A DNA stretch of 64,000 nt from Erythroxylum novogranatense (GCA_029891385.1 CM057233.1:32904540-32968539), one strand, 5' to 3'. Shown: positions 1 to 12,598, counted from the first letter of the stretch. Made by a program: numbers and translations. Notes: generated from the letters alone by a model not told the origin.

Positions 1-3000
1 TGTGACTAATGGTCTAAGTGAATGTATGAATGATCTAGTGACTGATTTCTTGTCCATGTGGATGCTTAGTGATGTGTTATTGGTATTGAAAGTGATAGCA
101 TCTAAGGTTAGTACCAAAGCTGGAAAATTGGTTCTGTATTGATTACACTATTTTGATCATAACTAATGGTGTGGTTGTGTAAATGAGGTGCGGTTTGTTC
201 CAAATGAAACTTTAGTTGATTGGCTACAATTTTGTGTGAAATAGGTGTTGTCTAATTGTAGCTCTAAGAGGTTGAATTTTGGCTTGGAAAATCAGAGACA
301 TGGGCTGTGTGAACAGTAGCCAGATTGATGACCTAATTGTTTTGATGATTTCTCTAGATTAATTTAGAAGGAATTGGTGAAAATGGTCTGAATGAAAGTT
401 GAAGCCTATCTGGTTATCTTTCCATTTCCACGGATTTTTCAATTTTTTGATATGTATATTGTGAGTTATGCCCTGTGAATATTGGTTGTTTATGTGCATT
501 ATGTTGGAACCTAGCCATAAGTGTAGGTTTTGTGAGTATTCTGATTGGAAGCAAATTTAGAGATTTCTGTGAATTGAATTGTCTTATGTGATCTTCTGAA
601 AGGTTGTAGAGGAAGTAATTATCTTGAAAATGGTATATAGCATGCTATTTTTTGGATATCAGATTTGGGAGTAATGAATTTGCAAAAACTGAATCTGAAT
701 TAGGTCATTGACTGCTGATTAGGGCAGTCACTTACATGACAGTTTTGAGCTTATTAGTGATGGAATTAGATTCTGAGTCCTTTATGAAAATTGAAGTATG
801 AGATCGTATCTTTCCATTGATATAAGGTAGTGATTTTTTTTACATTTTTGCAAGGAGCTATACTGTTTTAAAATTTGATGTCCAGATTGGAGAATTTCAG
901 TTGGCAGATTATTTGTTGAATTGTTTGACCCAGTTAGCAAGTGAATTTGATTTCAGGTTGTTCATGAAAGTTTTAGAAAACATTGTGATTTTTCTGTGCA
1001 CATTTATTGTGTAATTTTTGACTAAGGAAATGGGAAGTTATTGAATTTACAAAATCATGCACTGTTTTGAGAGGCATTGACTGGGCAATAACTTTGATTG
1101 CATTTTTGACACCCTTAGAGGTGAAATTGGCTTTTGTGTCCTGCATAAAACTTGTAGAGTTCTCTTTTCTCTATGAAATAGATACCAATTTTGTCCAAAT
1201 TGGAGTTCAGAGTAGGGAGTTATGACCTAGACAAGTTGGCATGTCGGAGGCAATTGTTTCAGATCTGTCATTTTAATAGGGCTAGTCGACTAGGATTCTT
1301 AGACCAGTCGACTACAACCTGCACTAGTCAACTAGGACATGTATTTTTCCTGCACTAGCCGACTACGACCTCTGACTAGTCGACTAGGATGTGTATTTTT
1401 CCTTCTTTTGCTCATATCTTTTCCGTCCGACATCGGATTGACCTGATTCTTGAGGCATCGGATTCGTGAAACATTGAATTTCATTTCATGAGAAATTAGG
1501 AATTTTTGAACGGGAAATTGATGTGGGTCCGGGTAATGATTCTTTGGTCACTATTTTATTTATTTTTGGACCTATAAAGGCCCGAATTGAGTAATTTCGG
1601 TGCCGTTAGATTTCTAATTTTTAGATGGAATGTTTGTGATGAAAATTTTGGATTAAGGTTGGGAATATCATGAACATGCATTGTGCACCTTCTAATTGCT
1701 ACATGTGCAACATTAAATAGTTCTGATTGAGCAATTGGTAATATTTATATTCTGTAACTGTTATAGAGGCACTTTTGGAGCGTCGATCCACCGATGTCAC
1801 TAAGACTTCCAGGTATTAGCTCGGAAGTACAGGTGAGTAACCTAAATGGTTCGTTCAATTATTATATGTTCAATATGGGGAAATAATGGAGGGATTAGGA
1901 TTGTATTTGTTTATGACTGGGTTCCGGACAGGTGGTCCGATGAATTGGGAAAATTGTCATAGAAGTGTGTCAGGTTGTGATTCTGTGAGCTAAATTGCTC
2001 CTACTGTGTGAAATTGTGATACATGAATGGATTGTACAGTTACTGCTTAATTGTGATTTGATTAATTGTGACTAGTAGAATTGTGCTATATGAACGTGAA
2101 TTGTTCGCTATTGCTGTGATACTGTGGTTAATTGCTTGAAGTGTTCTGGATGTGCACATTGTGCATTGCTTGCTACACTGTGCTTCATTTCGTTGCCTTT
2201 TTTGGGGCGCATCGCTTGATATGGATTTATTAATTGGGCATATGCATTTCATACTCAAATGCATAATGGATAATAACAACAACATTGTGACCGTAGTCGC
2301 CATCGACATCGACATCTTGAAAAAGAGCCTCGAGCTCGAAGGGAGCTAGTGCATACCCAGAGGGCTCTCCTACTCCCTAGACGCGTCTACTGTACACTGT
2401 TCACTGTTTATGCGCTCGGTCACAACACTGTAATCAACTGGGTGTCACATGTGCATTGCTTACATACTTGACTGAATACTGGAAATGGGAACAAGGCCAG
2501 AATGTCTTCCAAAATTGTGAATTTCTTGTGTGTTGCATGAATTGGGCGAACCATCGATGATGGTTCCTCACTGAGTTCGTAAAACTCACCCAAAATTTGC
2601 ATCTATTTTTCAGGTCTTGAAGAGTACCCCGTTTGACACGGGAGTATGTCTACCGTATGCAAGGGACAGATAGAGGTCGGGATCAGTTTGCGTCTGCATT
2701 AGTGTCTCATTAATTATATTTCAAAATCTCTGTAAAAGAATGCTCTATATTTATAGTGAGCCCAATTTGGTTATGACTTTTTGTTCATTAAATGGCTTTT
2801 GTAAATTATTATTGAATGATTGTAATAACTGAAAATGTTTATTTATGAACGTGGGCTCAGATTGTTTACTGTCTATTCCGCGCACATGAGTGTAATGAAA
2901 AAAAATTTCATTCTGAGTTTCGACTGACTGATGTAGCACGCCATCCTTGCGGGGCAAGGATCTGGATATCACCATTGATGCCGGGTTCGGGTCACGCGAG

Positions 3001-3014
3001 AGTGGGGTGTTACA
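1..3014 (+). mobile_element. Element A, 5' LTR (3' three quarters)
   Basis: This long terminal repeat is cut by the left window edge. Base 1 matches 7981 in the 3' LTR, so about 1.09 kb is missing. It ends in TGTTACA at 3008-3014, directly before a tRNA primer site. Similarity to the 3' copy is in the mid-90s percent by eye, so the insertion is moderately old. It contains a palindrome cassette (1282-1387), a donor-like GTGAGTAACC at 1833 and an acceptor-like TTTTTCAG ending at 2613. Short reading frames within it look accidental. Confidence 0.93.
1282..1387. repeat. Palindrome cluster in LTR A
   Basis: Five copies of a 12-bp near-palindrome occur in about 105 bp: CTAGTCGACTAG at 1282-1293 and 1376-1387 (perfect), and imperfect versions at about 1305, 1324 and 1355. 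The same cluster is at about 9251-9355 in the 3' LTR. It lies just before the conserved stretch TTTTGCTCATATC. Confidence 0.9.
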
Positions 3015-3020
3015 TTTAGG

Positions 3021-3033
3021 TGGTATCAGAGCC
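3021..3033 (+). other. Primer binding site of element A
   Basis: TGGTATCAGAGCC lies 6 bp after the LTR end. It is complementary to the 3' end of plant initiator methionine tRNA, the usual minus-strand primer of plant LTR retrotransposons. It fixes the element as plus-oriented. Confidence 0.95.
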
Positions 3034-6000
3034 CAGAAGTACGAATTTATCTGGGCACAGTCTGAAACATAGGTTAAGTTGCATGCATTTGAGTCGTGTC
3101 GCTGCGGACCATGGCAATCGATCCCTAATGCAGGTCGCATACCAGTATAAATCCTACGTGTGAACTTGTGTTTAAGTGATTAAGTGTGAGAAAAGTGAGA
3201 ATGTATCAGAATGTGAGCCCATGAAAGTGTATGAGCAATTAGGAATGGGAAAAAGGAAAAAGGAAAAAAAAAAGATAAGGATAGCTATAGTGTGCGGTTG
3301 TTATAAACCTTCGATTGTGATATAAGTATGACTACGTTGGCATGGGCTGATTGAGGAAAGAAATGATATCAAATTGAATCAGGGGATTTAAAGTGGTAAT
3401 ATTACGGCGAAAGAAAACGAAAAGTTCTATAGCTTGGAGAGGTCCACTGTGGATATGAGAAATATATCAGTTAAAGTATGCCTATGTCAGATTCAAAGTT
3501 CGAGATGATGAGGTAATGAAAGTGTTGACTTGTATAAGCGACGAAGTGGGAACAATTGGAAAGGAGCAAAAAGTATATGGTCCGATCAGGCAGATATGGA
3601 TTCACTACATTTGTGTTAGTGGATATCATAGATGATGATAGCGAGATTGTAATGATATCAATATTGTACTGTAACGGTCTACTTTTAAACAAAAGAGCGA
3701 AGTGATTCTAAGGTTAAGAAGAAGTAGAAATGGTGAGACGAAAGTGTACAGATGAACTGAAATGGACTGGTGAAACGGTTATGATCATGAGCGCATGAGT
3801 TTGGGGCCAAAATGGTTATGTGAATATTATGTTAAGAGTTTGTGAATCAGTATAAGGGGATAGTAGGGGAAAAAAGGAAGATTGGAAATTTCTACTAATA
3901 GTGTATCAAAAAATTCTGGATTGATTGAATATATGTATATGAAAACAGAAATGGTAAATGGATGGGTAAACAGATAGAGATGCAGTGTATCTGTATTCAT
4001 GAATGAATATTTCGTCGTGTTTTGGGTGATGTGTCCCCGAATGTACTATCAAGGTGAATACCCTATCATGGATTGGTTGAGGAATTAAAGAGATAAGTAG
4101 TAAGAATGAGATGACAGTGTATAAGTCAAGTTGATATGACCTTAAAAAGGCCAAGCTTGCATGTAAATGAGATGGGACTAAAACTATGTGAAAAGAAGTA
4201 CAATGACAAGTGGGAAAGGAAACAATGATAGTGATAGTGAAATAAGGACAATGATAATGAAACGATAATAGTGGTATATGAAAAGAGTTGTCGAGTTTAG
4301 GGTAATTCACCTTTGTGAGTATACCTTGGATAGTGAAACAATTGAGCTTATGTGTGGAAATAATAGAGGAAACGATCGATGATTTATTGACTAGGTGCTA
4401 ATCATAGTTCTTATAGTATAAGGGTCATAATTAATAGTGCTCATTCTGGAGGAAATTAAAATCTCAAATGATGTAACGTATGTGAAGAATTCAAGGAAAG
4501 AAGAAAGACACGATTATGAAATAATTCCTCTGTTCGAGGATTGGCACAAATGGAAAAGAGTTTTGTAGAATCCTTAGTAGAATAAGCTACTAATTGGTCC
4601 CCGGATGAGATGAAATGATTTTGGTGATGTAGATACCAAGAGGAAGTGTCAAAGAAATTGTTTAGTGCCTCACAGAACCTTAGTGCAAAGGATGTTCCGA
4701 TCATTCAAGTTATGCATTCAGGTTATGGCATAAACTTGGAGACAGCAAGTATAGTTAAAATTGATCCTTGCGAGATACTACGAATGATTAAACGATTGAA
4801 AAGCAATTATGGAAAATAGTTGGTTGATGAGAATTTCGTGAACTGCATCGGCTATTATAGCAAGAAATTGAGTTAAGATGAACAGACGATTCAAGTTAAA
4901 AGGGGTCATGATGGGAACAAATCGAAAATAAGTATGTACTAAATCAAAAGTGAAATGGAATCATGTTTCGAGAGGAGATTCAGGCATAACAAGTGGAATA
5001 TACTATCGAGATTATATGCATTGCGTGTACAGTAATGTCGAGGATTCAACTACGTAAGTGGATTTATTGCAATGTGAAGAAAATCGGTCTCTATAAGATT
5101 TGATGTAAAGGGAGATCTAAATTGAAGCTAAGAAAAATAATACCAACCTACAAAATGAAATACTTAATGAAATGGAATGTATGGAGGTACGAGTATGAAT
5201 GAATAGGCATTGGCATATGTCGATGTGACTGAAAGAAAATTAAATGAAATGAGAAATAGAGACAAGAAGTCCTAAGGGGGAAACTGAAAATGACGTGAGG
5301 TAATGTCACCTTCATTAAGGGATCGCAAATAAAGCAATTGTAGACTCAATGAAAACAAAATTGAGTGATGTCTGTTGAAGTTAGCAATACCCCAATGGAG
5401 ATTTATGCATGGTAAATAAATGGTATCAATTGGTGACTATGATCATAAATGAGATGAATCATGGAGAAATTTGACACTGATGATAAGCATATCCTTTGGA
5501 GATTGGGCAGTGTATACTGAAGTTTCACTAAGTGGTATTGGTGCTATGATAGAAATTGTTCGAAGCTTTGGAGACCTTAGATATGCTCAGGCATTCTTAT
5601 AATGCATAAATTGTGTAATTACGATAACATTATTGAGTTTGAAAGGCATGCATAAATCAATACTATACTGGTAAAGGTAGAGTGTAGTCTAAAAACAGTG
5701 AACAGACAATACTGAAGTAAATAGAACGAATGTAGATATTGGGTTTCCAAATCTAGGACAATAAAGAGTGTAAAATGTCAAGAAGAAGATGGGGTAAACT
5801 GAGATGTTACTAGTGTATTGAAGGTTTAGATTCAGCTCTACTGGAAAGAGGTAAGAGAGTTTAAGAGGTCAGGAGTCAAAATGGTGAGTCCTATAATGAA
5901 TCTGATCTTTCGAGTGACATTTGGTGATTTAACGAAGAAGTATGTGTACCTGACAAAAGTGATTTGAGCAAAGGAATTGTTAGAAAAGCATAAGTAATGA

Positions 6001-6880
6001 TCGAAGCTAGACATCCTAGTAGGAATACGCTAAAAGTGTATTTTAGCTACGAAGGATATAGAACTCTGTGATTATATGTTCGAATTTCCTACAGTGGGGA
6101 GTGCTTAAAGGTTTTGGAATTCATAGGAATATGAGCTTGGTATATAGCTCTAAGTGACTATAGGTATAACGATGGTGATCACAATAAGGGATTGTACATT
6201 TTTGCATTAAACTGAAAAGTGCCTAATAATAGTCAAAGACCAAAATCTATTCGAGTTACTGGTGATGAGTGAGACGAAGGAAAGTGACTGAAGAAAACTG
6301 AATGGGTTAGATGAGGTGGAACCGGATCGGACAAATGAAATATAGTAAAATGCATATACGAATAGAGTGCGTGAACATTAAAGAACAGTGAATTGTCAAA
6401 GGAGAGATGAATCGGAGCTAAGAGTCAATGAGATATATAGGCTAAGTGGGTTAGGTGAATTAACACTGGTTATAGTAAAATAGACATAGGTGTCATTGTG
6501 TTAGTACCAAAGGAAAGGGAAGTGGCAAAGACGAGATGAAGGGTTTTATTGTAAGTATCACCTTGGTAAGGTGTACTCAGAATTGGCAAAAAGGGTATCA
6601 ATGGAGCATGAATTAGGCTGCATGTTACTGGTGAAAAAGGCTTGATAAAACATGATAAGTGCATAGGGTCGGAAATAATGATCTACTCTGAAATAAACTG
6701 AGATAGTTGAGATAGCCAAATACGTGACTGAACGACTCGTTAAGTCTATTTATTGTGATCTTTCGAAAAATGAGTCATTGATTGATGAAGTGTATGGGAC
6801 ATGTAGGGACATATGACCACTGATCAATGTCTACCATATGGAACCATCGACTGAGAATTTCGCAGACGAAATTTTTATTA

Positions 6881-6891
6881 GGAGAGGGGAG
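6881..6891 (+). other. Polypurine tract of element A
   Basis: GGAGAGGGGAG lies immediately before the 3' LTR, which starts TGTAACATCCC at 6893. This is the plus-strand primer position of an LTR retrotransposon. Confidence 0.85.
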
Positions 6892-6892
6892 T

Positions 6893-9800
6893 TGTAACAT
6901 CCCACCCCCGACGGGAAGGGTAAAATAGTAATTTCGTTAGGGGTGAGAGTGAATAGAACTGATTTGGCATTTTTATGCATACTGGTATTTGTGAACAGTG
7001 AATTTTTGCACATGAAAAATAACTGTACATGCATTCATGATATTTCCCGGTATTGGGTCTAAATGGAATTTTATAGTGAATAATGTGGAAATTATGTTTG
7101 AAAATTTTATTGGAGTGATCCATTGTGTGTTTTACATTTTAAGAGATTTTTAGGAAATTTTCTGGAATTTTCTGGGGAAAATTTTCGAACCGAAAAAACC
7201 GCCAAGTGGCGAACCGGTTGATTTTTGGTATTGAAAATTTCGGTTCAATGGCACTGAAATATTGGGTACATTATTTCGAGATTGAAATTGGAACCATTGG
7301 AATTGAATGGGTTAAAGATTTCCTTTATTAGGATTTCTTTTATTAAATGATATTAATGAAAAATGGATTTTGTCTTTTTCCCATTTTTATGACAAGTGTC
7401 TTGATGACACCTCATCAACACATTAAAGGCTTGTGTGGTTCTCGGTGCTTCTAGTGGAATGAATGAAAAGATGACTTAAATTGCTTTATTTCACCCATTC
7501 ATCCGAAACCTTCTTTTCCTCTTTTCCTTCTTTGGTTTCTTCTTTCGTTAGTTGCTCCTCCTTGAAAATTGCTACTCTTCTTCACCTAAAACTAAGGCTC
7601 TTTCTTGGTTATTTGCTTGCTTCCTCTTGTGTGTTGATAAGGAAAAATATCCACCTTAAGCCTTGTGTAAGTGAGGGTCGTATGAGGTAGAGAATTGGAA
7701 TAGTTTGAAGTAATTGAAGAAGTGAAGAGTTAAAGCTTGGTTAGGTAAGAATTAAATTATATGTCCTTTAATTGGTAGGTGATGCATTTGGTGCATTAAT
7801 TATGATTTATGATGCTTTAATGTTATGAAATTTATAGCTTGAATTGTTGGGTAAGGTTATGTTGAGTATGATTTGATAAGGTGTGCATGAATGATGTGGT
7901 TTAGAAGTGTTTTAGCTTGATTTTGGATTGATTCTTGATGATTATTCTTGCATGGAAATGAAGAGTTTAGTGCTGCCAAATTGTGACTAATGGTCTAAGT
8001 GAATGTATGAATGATCTAGTGACTGATTTCTTTTCCATTTGGATGCTTAGTGATGTGTTATTGGTATTGGAAGTGATAGGATCTAAGGTTAGTACCAAAG
8101 CTGAAACATTGGTTTTGTACTGATTACACTGTTTTGATCATAACTAATGGTGTGGTTATGTAAATGAGGTGCGGTTTGTGCCAAATGAAACTTTAGTTGA
8201 TTGGCTACAATTTTGTGTGAAATAGGTGTTGTCTAATTGTAGCTCTAAGAGGTTGAATTTTGGCTTGGAAAATCAGAGAAATGGGCTGTGTAAACAGTAC
8301 CCGGATTGATGACCTAATTATTTTGATGATTTCTCTAGATTAATTTAGAAGGAATTGGTGAAAATGGTCTGAATGAAAGTTGAAGCCTATCTGGTTATCT
8401 TTCCATTTCCACTGATTTTGCAATTTTTCGATATGTATATTGTGAGTTATGACCAGTGAATGTTGGCTATTTATGTGCATTATGTTGGAACCTAGCCATA
8501 AGTGTAGGTTTTGTGAGTATTCTGATTGGAAGCAAATTTAGAGATTTCTGTGAATTGAATTGGCTTATGTGATCTTCTGAAAGGTTGTAGAGGAAGTAAT
8601 TATCTTAAAAATGGTATATAGCATGCTATTTTTTGGATATCAGATTTGGGAGTAATGAATTTGCAAAAACTGAATCTGAATTAGGTCATTGACTGCTGAT
8701 TAGGGCAGTCACTTATATGACAGTTTTGAGTGTGTTAATGATGGAATTGGATTCTGAGTCTTGTATGAAAATTGAAGTATGAGATCTTATCTTTCCATTG
8801 ATATAAGGTAGTGATTTTTTTGACATTTGTGCAAGGAGCTATACTGTTTTAAAATTTGATGTCCAGATTGGGGAATTTCAGTGGACAGATTTTTTGACCC
8901 AATTAGCAAGTGAATTTGATTTCAGTTTGTTCATGAAAGTTGTAGAAAACATTGTGATTTTTCTGTGCACATTTATTGTGTAATTTTTGACTAAGGAAAT
9001 GGGAAGTTATTGAATTTACAAAATCCTGCACTGTTTTGAGAGGCATTGACTGGGAAATAACTTTGATTGCATTTTTGACACCCTTAGAGGTGAAATTGGC
9101 TTTTGTGTCCTTCATAAAACTTGTAGAGATATCTTTTCTCTATGAAATCGACACCAATTTTGTCCAAATTGGAGTTCGGAGTAGGGAGTTATGACCTAGA
9201 CAAGTTGGCATGTCGGAGGCAATTGTTTCAGATCTGTCATTTTAATAGGGCTAGTCGACTAGGATTCTAAGACCAGTCGACTACAACCTGCACTAGTCGA
9301 CTAGGACATGTATTTTTCCTGCACTAGTTGACTACAACCTCTGACTAGTCAACTAGGATGTGTATTTTTTCTTTTTTTGCTCATAACTTTTCAGTTCGAC
9401 ATCCGATTGACCTGATTCTTGAGGCATCGGATTCGTGAAACATTGAATTTCATTTCATGAGAAATTGGGAATTTTTGGACGGAAAATTGATGTGGGTCCG
9501 GGTAATGATTCTTTGGTCACTGTTTTATTTATTTTTGGACCTATAGAGGCCCGAATTGAGTAATTTCGGTGCTGTTAGATTTCTAACTTTTAGATGGAAT
9601 ATTTGTGATGGAAATTTTGGATTAAGGCTGGGAATATCATGAAGATGCATTGTGCACCTTCTAATTGCTACATGTGCAACATTAAATAGTTCTGATTGAG
9701 CAATTGGTAATATTTATATTCTGTAACTGTTATAGAGGCACTTTTGGAGCGTCGATCCACCGATGTCACTAAGACTTCCAGGTATTAGCTCGGAAGTACA

Positions 9801-9932
9801 GATGAGTAACCTAGATGGTTCATTCAATTATTATATGTTCAATGTGGGGAAATAATGGAGGGATTAGGATTGTGTTTGTTTATGACTGGGTTCCGGACAG
9901 GTGATCCGATGAATTGGGAGAAGTGTCATAGA
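6893..9932 (+). mobile_element. Element A, 3' LTR, part 1
   Basis: This is the first 3040 bp of the 3' LTR. From 7981 it runs parallel to base 1 of the window. It is interrupted at 9932 by element B; the last five bases, ATAGA, are the target-site duplication, repeated at 37043-37047. The donor-like motif of the 5' LTR is changed here (GATGAG in place of GGTGAG near 9791). Confidence 0.93.
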
Positions 9933-12083
9933 TGTTGGGCCCGGGTCCAAGATCCCCGATTCCCGAGCGGCCCCAAGAGTCGCGCCGGCGACGGGCGCCC
10001 CATAACGTCGGACCCGATCCCAACATCCATACAAACACATAAGTCGATTCATACAATCATACACTCATACATTCTAAACAGGCATTCTTCATTCCACATA
10101 CATAAACCAACTATCATTTGCATTCAAAGCAATTCAACAAGTATTCTCGAAATATAACATAATACAAAATGAAATGAAATCCCAAAATACAAAAGTATGC
10201 TCCATGATGAAATGCTGGCGGGCTAACCAAAGTACTAACTTAATACAAGCTCCTAACTAGCTCGAAGTTTCCGATGCCCTGAAAGGTCGACAATCGTCTC
10301 GATCTGCACCTGAGGAGGGGAGAGTAATGGGGTGAGCTGCGAAGCTCAGTGGCATATACGTTTATAGTCATTGGCAACGAGCCACACAATCAAGCAATAT
10401 ACATATATCACTAGCAAATCAAAATTCATCAATTTATTCACATTCATATAAACATAGGTCATGCAATTTCTATTTCTCAACATAACAATTCTTATGCAAC
10501 AAGTCAGTCATAGCAATCATGTGTTATGCTCAACAAGTCCATCGTGTATGCACAATCCATTGGCTCGAGAGTTCCGTAAAGGATCCGGATAAACCAAAGG
10601 TAGATCCGTAAACTATCCGAGTCCGATTTCTCAAGGATCTCATTGCCTCAAGCGGGCAGCCGGGAGAAGGCTTTAATGTCAACGTGCACGTGACTCCATC
10701 CGTAACTCTCTTACCCAAACAAATCACATAATCCATTCGATTCATGCTCAAAGCATTTTTCACATTGTTCTAAATTCTCATTCTTGTCCATTGCCATAAG
10801 GCCTATCAAGCCATGCATAATTTTAATCATAATGCAAGTTCAATATTCTCATAGAATTCAACACAAGTAATGTCACATAATGCAAGCAAGCATACATCAG
10901 GCAATTTGCCCATACACACAATAACCATAAACATATTACCCACCTAGTATCGCTTGAGTATCAGACTCACTGCTGTCCTTCCTCTTGCGATTGGGTCCAA
11001 ACAGCTTGGTTCCCTATAATAAACCAAGTTCTCGTTTAATTAATAATCCATAGAAAATATTCCATAAAGCTTTACAATCAAAATAAAGCATTAAAGGTCT
11101 ACACTCTACCTCCTCCTAAAATTCCGAACCCTTACAGACTAATTCCGAACTCCCCTTCTTCATACAACTCGTAGCCCTCCATTTCTAGGTCACAAAGGAT
11201 CAAGAATCACCTTAATTGGACATCTACACCAAAAGATATGCCCAAAATATTAAAAATTTTACTTTTGGAAAACAGGGGGGGCTCGCCGTCGCGAAGGGAC
11301 GCCGCCATGACGACGACCTGCTTCACCGCCGTGGCGTGGGCACTTATGCGCTTGTGGCGTGGGCGTCTCTTTAATGCAGGCATGCCATGACGTGCACTAG
11401 TGCCTTGCAGCGTGCCATTTTCTCCATGCACGCCACGACGCGAATGGCGAAGTCGCGACTCAAACCCCTTTTTCCTGCATTTTCCGATCTTAAATCCTTT
11501 CCAAATCCAATGCAACACAACCAAACTATAGATCAAGTCCTCTACTACATTTCTAACCCATTCTAAGCTTCAAATCCATCACAAACACATCAACCCAAGG
11601 AAATCCCTACATTTATGCCCTAAAACCCTAAACCTTCGATTCTCACAGATTCAAGCCATCTTAGGGTTTAATCCAACTAAAACAAGCTTTAAAAAAATGA
11701 GACTTACTCGAAAATGATTCGAAACTGTCGGAAATCTCAAAGATCGAAAATCTCTCTTCTTCTCCTCTTCTTCTCCACCGACGGTGCTTCTCCTCTTTCT
11801 CTTCTCTTCTATTTCCTTCTTTTCCTTCTTTTCTCTTTAATTTCTTTCCCTTAAACCTAAAGGGAACAAAGACTAAGTTACACTTCTCACAAGCCTAAAC
11901 CCTCTTCAACTTAAGTCATTTTCCCAAAATACCCTCATAATTCTTACCTTTTAATTCTCATTCAACCGTACTAAACTCAAACAAATCCACTAATGTTCTC
12001 AATTTAATCAATTCAAGGCATAAAACCACAATTATCACAATTTATGCTTGACATCATCATTAAAAAAAAATTGGGGTCTAACA
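9933..12083 (-). mobile_element. Element B, left (3') LTR, complete
   Basis: This 2151-bp LTR reads TGTTAGACCCC to GGGCCCAACA on the minus strand. It contains a CACGTG at 10687-10692 beside a CGGGCAGCCGGGAGAAGG box, an acceptor-like CAG (minus, 10310-10312) after a pyrimidine run, and a GC-rich cassette (11275-11465) that contrasts with the AT-rich remainder. Confidence 0.92.
11275..11465. repeat. GC-rich palindromic cassette, left LTR of B
   Basis: This is a GC-rich block with short perfect palindromes, for example GGCATGCC at 11379-11386 and GCACTAGTGC at 11394-11403. The matching block of the right LTR (about 36260-36425) has a clearly different sequence although the bases on either side are nearly identical. 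Open frames across it are probably accidental. Confidence 0.75.
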
Positions 12084-12598
12084 TTTCTCCCCCTCTTAAA
12101 AGAAATTTCGTCCTTGAAATTATTACCTGAATCATCGAAGAGATGCGGATACTTCTCCCGCATGGCTTCCAATGTCTCCCATGTAGCCTCCTCTACCGAA
12201 TGGTTCCTCCACAGGACCTTGACTAGCTGAACCGTCTTGTTCCTGAGAACTTTTTCCTTGGTATCCAAAATTTGCACTGGAAACTCCTCATAGCTCAAAT
12301 CATCCCGTAACTGAACCTCACTAGTCTGAATGATGTGAGATGGATCCGATCTATACCTCCTCAACATAGACACATGGAAAACATCGTGAATCTGCGACAA
12401 CTCCGGAGGTAACTCCAACCTGTAGGCGAGTGGCCCAATCCTCTCAAGGATCTCATAAGGACCTACATACCTCGGACTCAACTTACCCTGCTTGTCAAAT
12501 CTCATCACTCCTTTCCAAGGAGACGTCTTAAGGAACACTTTCTCACCGACTTCATACTCCATCTCCTTTCGGTGAGCATCAACATAACTCTTCATCAT
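12035..12598 (-). pseudogene. Element B pol: integrase C-terminus and chromodomain
   Basis: This is a 187-codon frame. Near residues 18-55 is the integrase C-terminal region (FLKTSPWKG, then LSPRYVGPYEIL), followed by HDVFHVSMLRRY near 70 and a chromodomain-like end with WRNHSVEEATWE near 130-141, which in this class is thought to guide integration to chromatin. It is the 3' end of pol but is out of frame with the integrase core upstream (frameshifts around 12598-12640). The frame runs across the polypurine tract and stops about 48 bp inside the LTR, so the last residues may not be part of the ancestral protein. Confidence 0.88.
12084..12097 (-). other. Polypurine tract of element B
   Basis: On the minus strand this is a run of purines (AAGAGGGGGAGAAA) touching the LTR start TGTTAGACCCC. 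It marks the 3' end of internal region 1 and sets the minus orientation. Confidence 0.88.

Larger units (their letters stand above)
3015..6892 (+). mobile_element. Internal region of element A, non-coding
   Basis: The 3.9 kb between the two LTRs holds no frame longer than about 130 codons, and none of those resembles gag, protease, reverse transcriptase, RNase H or integrase. Only the last 40 bases (a GACGAAATTTTTATTAGGAG stretch) match the pol 3' end and polypurine tract of elements B and F. Long LTRs around a non-coding core of this size fit the LARD class of non-autonomous elements, which are moved in trans. Extreme decay of an ordinary element is the alternative. Confidence 0.7.

Noticed and set aside
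3021..3033. Possible tRNA gene fragment at TGGTATCAGAGCC
   Set aside because: It matches only the primer complement directly after an LTR end; no cloverleaf sequence surrounds it.
3906..4310. 134-codon minus-strand frame in the core of element A
   Set aside because: It is antisense to the element, of low complexity (H, F, S, Y rich), and resembles no family; the length is not unusual for such base composition.
7481..7690. 69-codon plus-strand frame in the A LTR
   Set aside because: There is no counterpart in solo LTR E and no known LTR-encoded product of this kind.
11207..11536. 109-codon minus-strand frame across the GC-rich cassette of B
   Set aside because: The cassette is not conserved in the right LTR and the frame is not kept there; GC richness explains the lack of stops.
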